DNA of 61,049 nucleotides from Acidobacteriaceae bacterium (GTDB lineage Bacteria; Acidobacteriota; Terriglobia; Terriglobales; Acidobacteriaceae), in the NCBI GenBank assembly GCA_027311125.1, contig DAICZO010000307.1:1-61049 (forward strand), in the 5' to 3' direction. Below are positions 16,267-25,292 of this stretch, in pieces. The translations under genes were made by a program, and so were the position numbers. Numbering within the stretch: the first letter of the stretch is position 1; every line of letters begins with the position of its first letter. A model generated the notes under the pieces. That model was not told the DNA's origin, did not search any database, and saw only the letters and a list, made by a program, of their open reading frames with translations.

Positions 16267-17838
16267 ATGAGCGGGGAAGCTAAGGTGCAAGATCGGCTGT
16301 CGGGAGTTCTGCTGCATGTGACGTCGTTGCCGTCGTACGGTGGGGTGGGGGACTTTGGTCCGGCGGCCTATGGGTTCGTGGATTTTCTGGCGGCAGCAAA
16401 GCAGCGTCTATGGCAGGTGCTGCCCCTTAGCCCCACGGGCTATGGAAGTTCGCCATACTCTGCTCTATCGGCGTTTGCGGGCAACCCGTTGCTGATCAGC
16501 GTAGAGCGTCTGGCTCAAGAAGGATGGATTGCGTGGGAGCGTATCGGGGGGCTACCTGGGCACGATGGTCCAGTTCAATTCGAAGAGGCGATGCGGCTTA
16601 AAATGCCGTTGATAGAAGAGGCTGCTGCCAACTTTCTTGATAGAGCTGACAACGATGCGCGAGCGAGTTTTCAAAAGTTTTGCAACGACAACGGTTCTTG
16701 GTTGACCGATTATGCGATGTTCAATGTGTTGCGCCGGAAGTATAGCTATGCAAGCTGGCACGAGTGGCCAGTGGAACATGCACAGCGCAAGCCGGAAGCC
16801 ATGACTGCGTTGCTAAGTGAGCATGGCAAAGAGATGGCCATTGAGCAGGCGATTCAATACTTTTTTAGCCAGCAATGGTCTGCCCTGCGAGCCTACTGCT
16901 CGGAGCGGGATGTACGAATTATGGGTGATGTCGCGATCTTTGTGAACTACGATAGCGCCGATGTATGGACGCACCCTGAGCTATTTGAACTGGATGAAGA
17001 ACGGCGCCCGATACGGGTATCGGGTGTGCCGCCTGATTATTTTTCGGCTACTGGACAACGCTGGGGGAATCCGCTGTACAAGTGGGGCGTTTTGATGGAG
17101 CGAGGGTTCGACTGGTGGGTCGCTCGGGTGAGACGTTCGCTGGCGTTGTACGACATGATTCGATTGGATCACTTTCGGGGATTTGAGGCGTATTGGTCCA
17201 TCGCTGCCGAGGAAGCGACTGCGATTAACGGGCAGTGGGTCAAGGCACCGGGGCAAGAATTGTTTCAGCGACTGAAAGACGTGTTCGGGGATCTGCCGTT
17301 TGTTGCAGAAGATCTTGGCTTGATTACGCCTGAGGTGGACGAGCTGCGGGAGCATTTTGGGATGCCGGGTATGAGGATTCTACAGTTTGGTTTTTCGGAT
17401 CGTGGTGGGCATCTCTACCTGCCGCATCGCTACGTTCCGAATACTGTGGTTTATACAGGAACGCATGACAACAATACAACGCTGGGCTGGTGGCGCGATG
17501 ATGTTGGTGAAGCGGAGCGGAGGAACGTGCAGTCTTATCTGCAGAAGATTGAGCATGACGGGGACATTGTGTGGGCGATGATTCGGGCCGCGGCGCGATC
17601 GGTGGCCAATCTATGCATCTTCCCGATGCAGGATGTGCTGCATCTGGGGAGCGAGGGGAGAATGAATACGCCGTCTGAGGGGGTTGGTAATTGGACGTGG
17701 CGGTACGATGCAAGTGCGTTACACCCAGACTTTGCAGCACAGCTTGCCGCTCTGATGGAGATGACTGACCGTGACGGTTATGTGGCTCCGCAGCCTGAAG
17801 GCAGTGTCGATAAAGCAGACCTTAGCGTGAACGTTTAG
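16267..17838 (+). CDS. malQ: 4-alpha-glucanotransferase (amylomaltase, GH77)
   Basis: Transfers alpha-1,4-glucan segments between maltodextrins (disproportionation), part of starch/glycogen and maltose use, in the cytoplasm. The whole GH77 architecture is present in 523 residues: start LLHVTSLPS, WQVLPLSPTGYG, nucleophile Asp301 in RLDHFRG, acid/base Glu348 in FVAEDLG, stabilising Asp401 in THDNNT, and the C-terminal QDVLHLG..RMNTP. ATG 16267 has AGAGG just upstream. It follows an intrinsic terminator, so it has its own promoter, possibly shared with the two small genes after it (36-nt gap). Confidence 0.95.
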   Translation: MSGEAKVQDRLSGVLLHVTSLPSYGGVGDFGPAAYGFVDFLAAAKQRLWQVLPLSPTGYGSSPYSALSAFAGNPLLISVERLAQEGWIAWERIGGLPGHDGPVQFEEAMRLKMPLIEEAAANFLDRADNDARASFQKFCNDNGSWLTDYAMFNVLRRKYSYASWHEWPVEHAQRKPEAMTALLSEHGKEMAIEQAIQYFFSQQWSALRAYCSERDVRIMGDVAIFVNYDSADVWTHPELFELDEERRPIRVSGVPPDYFSATGQRWGNPLYKWGVLMERGFDWWVARVRRSLALYDMIRLDHFRGFEAYWSIAAEEATAINGQWVKAPGQELFQRLKDVFGDLPFVAEDLGLITPEVDELREHFGMPGMRILQFGFSDRGGHLYLPHRYVPNTVVYTGTHDNNTTLGWWRDDVGEAERRNVQSYLQKIEHDGDIVWAMIRAAARSVANLCIFPMQDVLHLGSEGRMNTPSEGVGNWTWRYDASALHPDFAAQLAALMEMTDRDGYVAPQPEGSVDKADLSVNV

Positions 17839-17874
17839 ACTGTTATTAAGTACAAACTTATTTGAGGAGCACTC

Positions 17875-18060
17875 ATGCCACTCTCTGGCGAAGCCATCCG
17901 TACCATGAACTACGTTGACGATATTTCTGTGACCTTGCGCCGGATTCTTGCGGTGCTGCCGTCGTTGACGGCTGAGGAACGCGAACGTGTTGCGAACCAT
18001 ATCAAGAGCGCTGAGCCGAGTTACGAGTCGGTGATTACTGCCGTGACGAGTACGAAGTGA
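17875..18060 (+). CDS. Small conserved-looking protein, 61 residues
   Basis: I do not recognise a family. The product is a soluble, mostly helical protein (MNYVDDISVTLRRILAVLP, then a charged helix EERERVANHIK). It has an excellent ribosome site, GAGGAG 6 nt before the ATG, and its stop overlaps the GTG start of the next gene as GTGA. Such translational coupling suggests that the small protein and the dehydrogenase domain are made in equal amounts and may interact. It lies 36 nt after malQ. Confidence 0.6.
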   Translation: MPLSGEAIRTMNYVDDISVTLRRILAVLPSLTAEERERVANHIKSAEPSYESVITAVTSTK

Positions 18061-18677
18061 GCCAGGTCGTGACGGCGCTTCCGATCCATACTGTTGCCGT
18101 GATCGGCGCGGGTGAGGCTGGTCGAAGCTTTGCTCTGGCTTGTGCCTGTGCCGGTTTTCACGTGGTGCTGGAAGACGTGATGCCAGCTAATCTGCGTAAG
18201 GCCGAGGCTGACTTTGCAGATATGAGTGGGCGTGCGGGCCCTGGATGTCTGGAGCTGGTGGCGACGGTGGAAGATGCCGTTCGCAACGCGGATATCGTGT
18301 TCGATTTTGTGCCGGATGAGTTGGAGTCGAAGCTGGAGATCTTCAGCATGATCGACCGGATGGCCCCTCCGAAGACCATTATGTGCACTCCGAGCGATGC
18401 GTTGAGTATCACCGACTTGGCGTCATGTGTTTATCGTCCGGAGCGGTGCTTTGCGGTACGGGGTGGGTTGGCTCCTGTGGTGGCACAGGTGGGAGAGGCG
18501 TTGCGACTGTTGTATCCCGCAGGCATCGATGAATGCCTGATACCAGTTGTGATTGATTTCCTCGGGAAACAAGGCAGGATCGCACAGGCAGAGATTGATC
18601 CTGATGTGCCGATGTTGGTGAAGAATCTGGTGCAGGATGCCAAGTCCCCGACGGCTATTTCTGGGGCACGGAACTAA
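18057..18677 (+). CDS. Stand-alone 3-hydroxyacyl-CoA dehydrogenase NAD-binding domain protein
   Basis: A 206-residue Rossmann protein. VAVIGAGEAGRSFALACACAGF is the dinucleotide site, followed by the HCDH pattern DIVFDFVPDELESKLEIFSMID and TIMCTPSDALSITDLA. In FadB/PaaH enzymes a C-terminal helical domain completes the active site; here the protein stops soon after the NAD domain and the usual catalytic His-Glu region is not obvious. It could be a regulatory or degenerate dehydrogenase, or could work with the 61-residue protein whose stop overlaps its GTG start by 4 nt. Activity on acyl-CoA is therefore uncertain. Confidence 0.75.
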   Translation: MSQVVTALPIHTVAVIGAGEAGRSFALACACAGFHVVLEDVMPANLRKAEADFADMSGRAGPGCLELVATVEDAVRNADIVFDFVPDELESKLEIFSMIDRMAPPKTIMCTPSDALSITDLASCVYRPERCFAVRGGLAPVVAQVGEALRLLYPAGIDECLIPVVIDFLGKQGRIAQAEIDPDVPMLVKNLVQDAKSPTAISGARN

Positions 18678-18729
18678 TTCACTGGTAGATGCGTAACGCT
18701 GTGGGGAAGGACTTCGTCAAACAACAGCT

Positions 18730-19986
18730 ATGCGTGCGCTCTTCGAGATCATCATTCAGGTTTTTAAGTCGATCGGGGCGAATAAGTTACGCTCGTTTCT
18801 GACGATGTTCGGCATCGCCTGGGGCGTGGCCTCTCTGCTGCTTTTGATTGGGCTGGGTGAAGGATTTCGCTCGGGACAGCGGCGGGGACTGGCAGAGTTG
18901 GGCACCGATGTCATCATGCTGTGGAGCGGTACGATTCCCGCACTGCCGGGACAGCATACGGGGATGCAGCCCTATAAGCTGACGATGCGTGATGCGGACG
19001 CGATTCGTGCAGAGGCTCCGCATGTGCGTGATGTGACGGCAATGATTAGCCGCAGCGATCTGAAGCAGGTCAGCGAGTATTCCAGTGCGGGCGGTCAGGT
19101 GATGGGGGTCGAGGTTAACTATCCGGTGATTCGTTCTTTGCCGATAGCGCAGGGACGATTTTTGAATGAGGACGACCTAGCCCAACGACGGCAGGTCGTG
19201 ATTCTGGGACAAAAGACCTATCAGCTTTTGTTTTCGGGGCATCCGGGACTAGGTGCGTACATCACGCTAAATGGCTATCGATTCCAGGTGGTAGGGATTG
19301 CTGCCAAGTTTGGGCGTGGGAATAACGACGGCGACAACCAGAAGATCTATATTCCGCTGAGCACGATGCTGGAGTTATTTCCGATCAAAGGTGACAATGT
19401 GCCGACGGATGCCATTTCCTCAATACAGTATCAACCGACGACGCCGGACTTGAATGAAACAGCGAAGGCTGAGGTACATCGTGCTGTCGCGGGGCAGCAT
19501 GGCTTCGATCCCTCGGCTACGGAAGCATTTGAGGAGTGGGACACGATCAAATCCAACCGGACGGTGGGTCTGATCTTTACGGCGATGGATGTTTTTCTGG
19601 GTGGAGTAGGTATTGTTACTCTGGCGCTTGGCGCGGTGGGGATCATCAATATCATGCTGGTTACGGTGAGCGAGCGGACCAAAGAGATTGGGTTGCGGAA
19701 GGCGCTGGGCGCAACTAATGGCAGCATCCTGACACAGTTCTTTCTGGAAGGCCTCATGCTGACGGGCTTGAGCGGCTTGATAGGGATTGCAGCAGCAGCA
19801 GGTCTGATGTTCGCACTGGGCTCCGTTGTTGGGGACAATGACATGGGATTCGATCCTCCACGACTGGTGCCGTGGTCGGCTGCACTGGCGCTGGGGACGT
19901 TGACCTTGTGCGGCATCATTGCGGGCATCTATCCAGCGCGGCAGGCGGCGATGTTGCAACCGGTAGAAGCCTTGCGGAAGGAGTAA
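18730..19986 (+). CDS. MacB-type ABC transporter permease (first of pair)
   Basis: MacB-like permease: an N-terminal helix (~20-42, SFLTMFGIAWGVASLLLL), a periplasmic core domain (~45-270) and a C-terminal FtsX domain with three helices and the family signature NIMLVTVSERTKEIGLRKALGA. It ends in RQAAMLQPVEALRKE, typical of these proteins. The periplasmic domain usually acts as a mechanical lever in macrolide, lipoprotein or peptide extrusion. No ATPase gene is adjacent; only six nt separate it from the second permease, so the two probably form a heterodimer served by an ATPase encoded elsewhere. Confidence 0.88.
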   Translation: MRALFEIIIQVFKSIGANKLRSFLTMFGIAWGVASLLLLIGLGEGFRSGQRRGLAELGTDVIMLWSGTIPALPGQHTGMQPYKLTMRDADAIRAEAPHVRDVTAMISRSDLKQVSEYSSAGGQVMGVEVNYPVIRSLPIAQGRFLNEDDLAQRRQVVILGQKTYQLLFSGHPGLGAYITLNGYRFQVVGIAAKFGRGNNDGDNQKIYIPLSTMLELFPIKGDNVPTDAISSIQYQPTTPDLNETAKAEVHRAVAGQHGFDPSATEAFEEWDTIKSNRTVGLIFTAMDVFLGGVGIVTLALGAVGIINIMLVTVSERTKEIGLRKALGATNGSILTQFFLEGLMLTGLSGLIGIAAAAGLMFALGSVVGDNDMGFDPPRLVPWSAALALGTLTLCGIIAGIYPARQAAMLQPVEALRKE

Positions 19987-19992
19987 CGAGCG

Positions 19993-21234
19993 ATGCTGAG
20001 CGACATCTTTGGGCAGGCGATCGAAGCGATGCGGCACAACGGGCGGCGTACTGCTATTACTGTGGTGGGCATGGCCTGGGGTATTGCCACGGTGGTGCTG
20101 CTGCTGGCGTATGGTGCGGGCTTTGGGCAGGCATTCGAGAATATCTTCGCGCAGTTTGGGACCAATATGATGGGTGTGTTTCCAGGTCGGACGAGCGAGC
20201 AGGCTGGAGGTTCCAAGGCCGGTGTTGTGGTGCGCCTGACCATGGACGATGTTGAGCGAATACAGGAGACGGTGCCGGGCGTTTTGCATGTCGCGCCTAC
20301 TGTGTCCAAGCAGGTGCCAGTGCAGAATGAGTTGCACAGCTATAGTTGGGGCGTGGATGGGATAACGCCCGAGTTGCAGCCGATACAGCGGATGGATTTG
20401 AGTGAAGGACGGCTACTGACGGAAGCCGATCTGGTGCAGCGGGCGCATGTAACAGTGATTGGGTCAGAAGCAAAGACCAAGCTATTCTCTGGGATGTTTG
20501 CGTTGGGGCAGACGATACGCCTGAATGGTGTGCCATTTGAGATTGTAGGGGTGCTGAAGCCGAAGATGCAGGAGGGTGCAGATAGCGACATTAATCGGGG
20601 TATCAACGTGCCGCTCACTACCATGACGGATCTTAAAGCCACCAAGTATCTGGACGGCATTTGGATGGACTACAAGGGCGAGCCGAAAGAGGTCGAGAGT
20701 GCGTTGCGCAAGACACTCGCTGCAAGTCATGGCTACCGCGCTTCCGATCGGCGAGCGGTCTTTGTGGCGAATATTATGGAGCAGTTGGCGCAGTTTCGGA
20801 TAATTTCGCTGGGATTACAGGCGCTACTCTTGTTTATTGGCGCGTTGACACTTGGGATCGCGGGTATCGGGCTGATGAACATTATGCTGGTGAGCGTTCA
20901 GCAGCGGACGCGAGAGATTGGGGTGGAGAAGGCGTTGGGAGCGCGCAAGCGACATATCCTGATGCAGTTTCTAGCGGAAGCACTGGTGATTACCGGAGTT
21001 GGTGGCGCGGGCGGGATTGTGTTGGCGTATGTGGTGGCCAAGAGCATCGGGAGCATTACCTTTTATAGCGCAATGGCTTCGAATGCGGATGCAGGCGATA
21101 TTCATCTGCTGGTGTCGCCGGAGATTGTGGTGGTTGCGACGACCATTTTGGTTATCGTTGGAACGATCAGCGGGATGATTCCGGCGATACAGGCTTCGAA
21201 TCTTGATCCGATTGAGGCCTTGCGGTACGAGTAG
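19993..21234 (+). CDS. MacB-type ABC transporter permease (second of pair)
   Basis: Same design as its upstream neighbour: an N-terminal helix (AITVVGMAWGIATVVLLLAYG), a MacB periplasmic core domain (~50-260) and an FtsX domain with NIMLVSVQQRTREIGVEKALGA and the final IQASNLDPIEALRYE. The two proteins are clearly related but not a recent duplication. It ends 27 nt before the convergent GH31 gene. Export substrate unknown. Confidence 0.88.
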   Translation: MLSDIFGQAIEAMRHNGRRTAITVVGMAWGIATVVLLLAYGAGFGQAFENIFAQFGTNMMGVFPGRTSEQAGGSKAGVVVRLTMDDVERIQETVPGVLHVAPTVSKQVPVQNELHSYSWGVDGITPELQPIQRMDLSEGRLLTEADLVQRAHVTVIGSEAKTKLFSGMFALGQTIRLNGVPFEIVGVLKPKMQEGADSDINRGINVPLTTMTDLKATKYLDGIWMDYKGEPKEVESALRKTLAASHGYRASDRRAVFVANIMEQLAQFRIISLGLQALLLFIGALTLGIAGIGLMNIMLVSVQQRTREIGVEKALGARKRHILMQFLAEALVITGVGGAGGIVLAYVVAKSIGSITFYSAMASNADAGDIHLLVSPEIVVVATTILVIVGTISGMIPAIQASNLDPIEALRYE

Positions 21235-21261
21235 GCTGCTGTGTCGTGTCGTGCCAAAATA

Positions 21262-23739
21262 CTACTGTAGCGTGAGGTCTACGCCGGCAGGGTCGTTCGG
21301 TATGGTGACGACTGAGGCTTTGCCGATGGAATGGAGCTTGAGCTTTTCGGTGGGTGTGGTTGCTTCGCCACGATGTGTTGTCCAGCCATAGGTCTCGATG
21401 CGTATCTGCTTCCACCATGGAGCATAGGTGCCCTGTTGTGCTCCGATATGGAGTGCCAGCGTGCCATCTGATTTTTCCTCGCAGGAGTAATGGATGCGTA
21501 GATAGGAACCACTGCGGAAGGCGAAGCTTTTGCCGTCGTCCTGATAGAGGTCGCCGTGGCAGTCTGGACCGGGGTAGATGCGCAGGGTGAGTGGTCCGTT
21601 GGGAATCTCCTCTGTACTTTGCGTGAGGGGTGCGATGGGAAGTATGGTGCCTTCACGGACGTAGACAGGCAGGTCTGCCAGGGTTGGTGTAATCAGGAGA
21701 GGCTGGGTGGCGAGCTTGGCATCGCGCTGCTCGAGATCGCGCGCACTTGTTTGTGTGCGTCGATCAAGGCGGTCACCACTCCAATAGTCGTACCAGATGC
21801 CGGGTGGCAGATGGACCTCGTAGGGCGCGACTTCCTCTGGGGAAGGTGATGCTGCTATAAGCAGGTCTGGGCCAAAGAGGAACTCTCCCGATGCATCGAG
21901 ATCAAGAGGGTGGCCGTCGGAAGTAGCGTTGGGAAACTCGAGGAAGAGTGGGCGCATGATGGGTATACCGGTGCGGGACATCTCTTCCGCAGTGGTGTAG
22001 AGGTAGGGCATGAGGCGGTAGCGTTCTTCGATGTAGCGGCGACGGATGGTGAGTTGTTCGGGGCCATCGACCCATGGTTCGTGGTCGCGGGTACCCTTGG
22101 CAGCATGGTCGCGGTCGATAGGCTGGAAGGCTGCAATCTCGAGCCATTTAGTGAGGAGATCGGGTGGCGGGGAACCGGCGAAGCCGCCGACGTCGGCACC
22201 GGTCATGCCGAAGCCACTAAGACCCAGGTTGACGATTTGTGGAACGGTCATGCGCAGATGGTTCCATGTCGAGCTATTGTCGCCTGTCCAGGTGGCTGCA
22301 TAACGCTGACCGCCTGCGTAGCTGGCCCGCGTGAGGACGAACGGCCGGACGTTTGGCTGGAGTGCGAGGAGGCCGTCGTAGGTGGCGCGCGAGTTCTCCA
22401 TGCCGAAGACATTGTGGATCTCCAGATGGCTGGCGGTGCTAGGGAGGAAGCCGGGTTCGTCGATGCGGTGCTGGATGTCGTCCGGCATAGTCTTGGTGGG
22501 GACATTGAAGACGGCTGGCTCGTTCATGTCGTTCCAGAAGCCAGCAACACCTTCTTGCGTGAACTGTCGATAGAGTGTGCCCCACCAGTCTCGTGTTAGT
22601 TTGCGTGTGAAGTCAGGGAAGACCGCTGGGCCGGGCCAGACTACACCTGTGTAGACGGTGCCGTCGGGGTTCTTGACGAAGTGATCGCCTGCTGTTCCGG
22701 TGTCGTAGGGGGCGTACCCTGCGTTGGGCAGATTTGCTATGTGGAGATCGGTTATGGCGACGATGTGGAAGTGGTTCGCTGCCAGTTGTTGAATCATCTG
22801 AGAAAAATGGGGGAACTTGTCGGGGTCTACAGTGAAGGGACGATTGACTTTCTGGTAGTCGATATCGAGGTAGATGGCGTCAGCAGGGATATGATCTGCG
22901 CGCAGGCGTGCGGCAATATCGAGGACGCGTGACTCTGGCACGTAGCTGTATCGTGATTGCTGGAAGCCTAGAGTCCAAAGGGGTGGAAGGGGGGTGGGTC
23001 CGGTGAGCCAGGCATAGGTTTGCATGACCTGCCTGGGAGTTGGGCCGTAGAAGACGTAGTAGTCGACTGGACCGTTTGGAGCTCCAAAGCTGTATTGGTC
23101 GGGGAGTTCGCGGCCGAAGTCGAAGGAAGTGCGCCACGTGTTATCCAAGAAGATACCGAGAGCGCGTCCGGCGCGGAAGTTGATGAAGAAGGGAATGCTT
23201 TTATAGATGGGATCGGACGACTCCTGCCAACCAAAGTTGTCTGTGTTCCACATCGCGAAGGCTTCTCCGGCGCGGTCGAGTGGGCCGGGTTTGTCTCCGA
23301 GACCGAAGAAGTGATCATCGGAGTGCTTTTGCTTGCGAATGCGGAAGCGGTTGCCCTGCCAGTTGATGGGTTCAGCATCCTGCTGGAGTACGTTGCCTAA
23401 ATGATCGCTGATGGTGAGTCGAAGGTCGGGAGTGATGGCTAATAGGAGGGTTTTGGTGCTGAACCCCGTGGTTGTAGGTGTGACCGCCACGGTGGCGGTG
23501 CGGGCCGCAGAGAGAACTGCCCAGGAGGCGTCTTCAGGTAGCGGGGCCTGATGTGCTGCGCGGACGCGGATGACATCATCACGGAGGGCTGTTACCTGGA
23601 GAGTTGTTCCATAGGCAGAGCAATCGACACCGTTGATCCTGGGCAAGCATTTGAATTCGTTTTGAGCGGCTGCTACGGCGGGGAAGAGCGCTAACACAGT
23701 CAGCAGGGAGGCGAAGCGAACTCCAACGGGCGATGGCAT
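21262..23739 (-). CDS. Secreted GH31 alpha-glucosidase-like glycoside hydrolase
   Basis: Signal peptide (~1-25, ends AVAAAQ), galactose-mutarotase-like N-terminal beta domain, (beta/alpha)8 catalytic domain with the GH31 nucleophile Asp404 in WNDMNEP and the acid/base region GADVGGFAG, followed by C-terminal beta domains. YLDIDYQ and RYSYVPESRVLDIAARLR are GH31 marks. Likely removes terminal alpha-linked glucose (or xylose) from oligosaccharides in the periplasm or outside. No clear Shine-Dalgarno precedes the ATG at 23739. It lies beside MacB permeases and 80 nt after the DUF2165 gene; no sugar transporter is adjacent. Exact specificity cannot be read from the sequence. Confidence 0.9.
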   Translation of the reverse strand: MPSPVGVRFASLLTVLALFPAVAAAQNEFKCLPRINGVDCSAYGTTLQVTALRDDVIRVRAAHQAPLPEDASWAVLSAARTATVAVTPTTTGFSTKTLLLAITPDLRLTISDHLGNVLQQDAEPINWQGNRFRIRKQKHSDDHFFGLGDKPGPLDRAGEAFAMWNTDNFGWQESSDPIYKSIPFFINFRAGRALGIFLDNTWRTSFDFGRELPDQYSFGAPNGPVDYYVFYGPTPRQVMQTYAWLTGPTPLPPLWTLGFQQSRYSYVPESRVLDIAARLRADHIPADAIYLDIDYQKVNRPFTVDPDKFPHFSQMIQQLAANHFHIVAITDLHIANLPNAGYAPYDTGTAGDHFVKNPDGTVYTGVVWPGPAVFPDFTRKLTRDWWGTLYRQFTQEGVAGFWNDMNEPAVFNVPTKTMPDDIQHRIDEPGFLPSTASHLEIHNVFGMENSRATYDGLLALQPNVRPFVLTRASYAGGQRYAATWTGDNSSTWNHLRMTVPQIVNLGLSGFGMTGADVGGFAGSPPPDLLTKWLEIAAFQPIDRDHAAKGTRDHEPWVDGPEQLTIRRRYIEERYRLMPYLYTTAEEMSRTGIPIMRPLFLEFPNATSDGHPLDLDASGEFLFGPDLLIAASPSPEEVAPYEVHLPPGIWYDYWSGDRLDRRTQTSARDLEQRDAKLATQPLLITPTLADLPVYVREGTILPIAPLTQSTEEIPNGPLTLRIYPGPDCHGDLYQDDGKSFAFRSGSYLRIHYSCEEKSDGTLALHIGAQQGTYAPWWKQIRIETYGWTTHRGEATTPTEKLKLHSIGKASVVTIPNDPAGVDLTLQ

Positions 23740-23819
23740 GAGGAGAATAGTAGCAACTGATGTGTTCTTTCGTCTCTGAGGGTGTCTTTAGTTTCAGCTA
23801 AACCGCAGATTGTGCTGCA

Positions 23820-24317
23820 TTACGACTGTGATTCAGTATCTGGCATGGAGAGGTAGATGAGTACGATGCCGACTACAGTGAACATACGGGCAGCAGCCTC
23901 CTGTCCATTCCAGGTTTTGGACTGCCACATGAGAAACCACTCCGCCCCGACGGAGAGGAAAGCGATGAACCACATGAGCAGGCTAAGCGTGAGAGCCATA
24001 ATGCCGAAACGTTTTGCCGTGTTGAAGCTGGAGGCCGAGGTGCGGAGGTTTTGCGCCAGGCGGTACGCACCAAGAAAACATAGGATGGTCGTGAGAATCT
24101 CCCAGCAGATGATGGAAGCGTAAAAGGCATGGTGAATTGTAGTGGTATTGATTGCTCTCCACATACCGGAGTTGCCGGGGAAGGTCGAGTCCATCATAAG
24201 GACGTGGTGGACAAACTGATAGTTTGAGTTGTAGTCGGTGGTGTTGTTGAAGACCACAAGCAGGTAGAAGAAGCCGATGGCAAAGAGCAGCAAGCACTTG
24301 GACAGACGAACAGTCAT
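23820..24317 (-). CDS. DUF2165 small integral membrane protein
   Basis: 165 residues with about four membrane helices (~8-25, ~65-88, ~102-125, ~138-157) and the family feel of DUF2165: FNNTTDYNSNYQFVHHVLMMD in the first loop, where Asn, Asp and His residues recur, and EWFLMWQSKTWNGQEAAARM near the end. Function unknown. Its start lies 6 nt after the stop of the cytochrome c gene, so they are co-transcribed, hinting at a role with periplasmic electron transfer; that link is inference. Confidence 0.8.
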   Translation of the reverse strand: MTVRLSKCLLLFAIGFFYLLVVFNNTTDYNSNYQFVHHVLMMDSTFPGNSGMWRAINTTTIHHAFYASIICWEILTTILCFLGAYRLAQNLRTSASSFNTAKRFGIMALTLSLLMWFIAFLSVGAEWFLMWQSKTWNGQEAAARMFTVVGIVLIYLSMPDTESQS

Positions 24318-24323
24318 GGGGAG

Positions 24324-25223
24324 TTACTCCGAGGGAAAGGCTTGGAAGTACGCGGTGATGGCTGCGAGTGTTGCCTGATCGTAGGCAGGATTGCCGGGCA
24401 TGGTGGCTTTGCTATCCACGCGCCGCGGGTCGTGGACGTAGTTGGCAAAATCTACTGGATTGTGTCGGGCGTGGGCAGCCAGCGTTGACCAGGTGCGACC
24501 AGCTTTGGTGCCTCCTGCTGTACCGTGATTGTGGCATCGCAGGCAGTTCTCTTTGGCGATGGCAAAGCCGAGCACTACAGGAGAATCTGTTGGAAAATGG
24601 CCAGATGGAGTGATGGGGCCGAACTGGTCTTTCTGGGTGCCAAAACTTAGTAGGAACATTTCAGTTGGCTCCTGTGGCATATCTTGATGAGTGAGAACCT
24701 TGAACGAAGGCTTGAAGTCTGGGTATGTGATCATGTAGGGTCCGGGGTCTTGGTTCTTCGTCGCGGCGGCCCATTGGGACGTAGACAGGCCGTTGATTTT
24801 AAGGACCAGGATAGGATGGTGGGCGACGACGTATTCAGCCGGCAACTGGGATTGATACCGATCCACACAGAGCGCGTTCATCATGTCGGAGTTGGCTAGA
24901 ACTCCGATGATGCGAGCGAGCACGCTCAACTCGACACCGCTCACCTTAGCACGCGGCGTGTGGAGTTCGTTGAAATTGATATCCTCGACGATAGTTGTTT
25001 CTACCTGCGGCAGCGACAGCAGACTCTGATAGGGGATGAACCAGTGGCTAGAGGGGGGGACGCCAGCGATCATTCCTGTGACTTCCAGGTCCGTAACGCT
25101 ATGTCGCTGAGACTGGAGCAGCGGAGATGGTGTGACTGGTTGGGCTGAATGTGCGGAGGACAGCAGACTGCCACAGAAGATGCCACCTAAAGCGAGCAGG
25201 CCGATTAGTCTTTTGCGTTCCAT
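24324..25223 (-). CDS. Secreted monohaem cytochrome c with molybdopterin-oxidoreductase-like N-terminal domain
   Basis: Signal peptide (MERKRLIGLLALGGIFCGSL...), a ~180-residue N-terminal domain and a C-terminal cytochrome c domain with haem site CLRCH (Cys227-His231) and a probable axial Met in ATMPGNP. The N-terminal part, with LEVTGM, SLLSLPQ and GVELSVLARIIG, recalls the sulfite-oxidase (SUOX) fold, but I cannot place the molybdenum-ligating cysteine with certainty. ATG 25223 is preferred to TTG 25244 because it gives a proper signal peptide; neither has a good ribosome site. It precedes the DUF2165 gene by 6 nt. A periplasmic electron-transfer role is likely; the electron donor is unknown. 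Confidence 0.75.
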   Translation of the reverse strand: MERKRLIGLLALGGIFCGSLLSSAHSAQPVTPSPLLQSQRHSVTDLEVTGMIAGVPPSSHWFIPYQSLLSLPQVETTIVEDINFNELHTPRAKVSGVELSVLARIIGVLANSDMMNALCVDRYQSQLPAEYVVAHHPILVLKINGLSTSQWAAATKNQDPGPYMITYPDFKPSFKVLTHQDMPQEPTEMFLLSFGTQKDQFGPITPSGHFPTDSPVVLGFAIAKENCLRCHNHGTAGGTKAGRTWSTLAAHARHNPVDFANYVHDPRRVDSKATMPGNPAYDQATLAAITAYFQAFPSE

Positions 25224-25292
25224 ACGTAATGCTAACCGCAACAATTAATTTAGCAAGAGAGAAATTCTACAGTCGTGTTAGAGTACGGCCAC

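Noticed and set aside
19420..20337. 305-residue minus-strand frame
   Set aside because: His/Gln/Arg-rich shadow of the two permease genes.
21910..22599. 229-residue plus-strand frame
   Set aside because: Antisense shadow of the GH31 gene with no motif.
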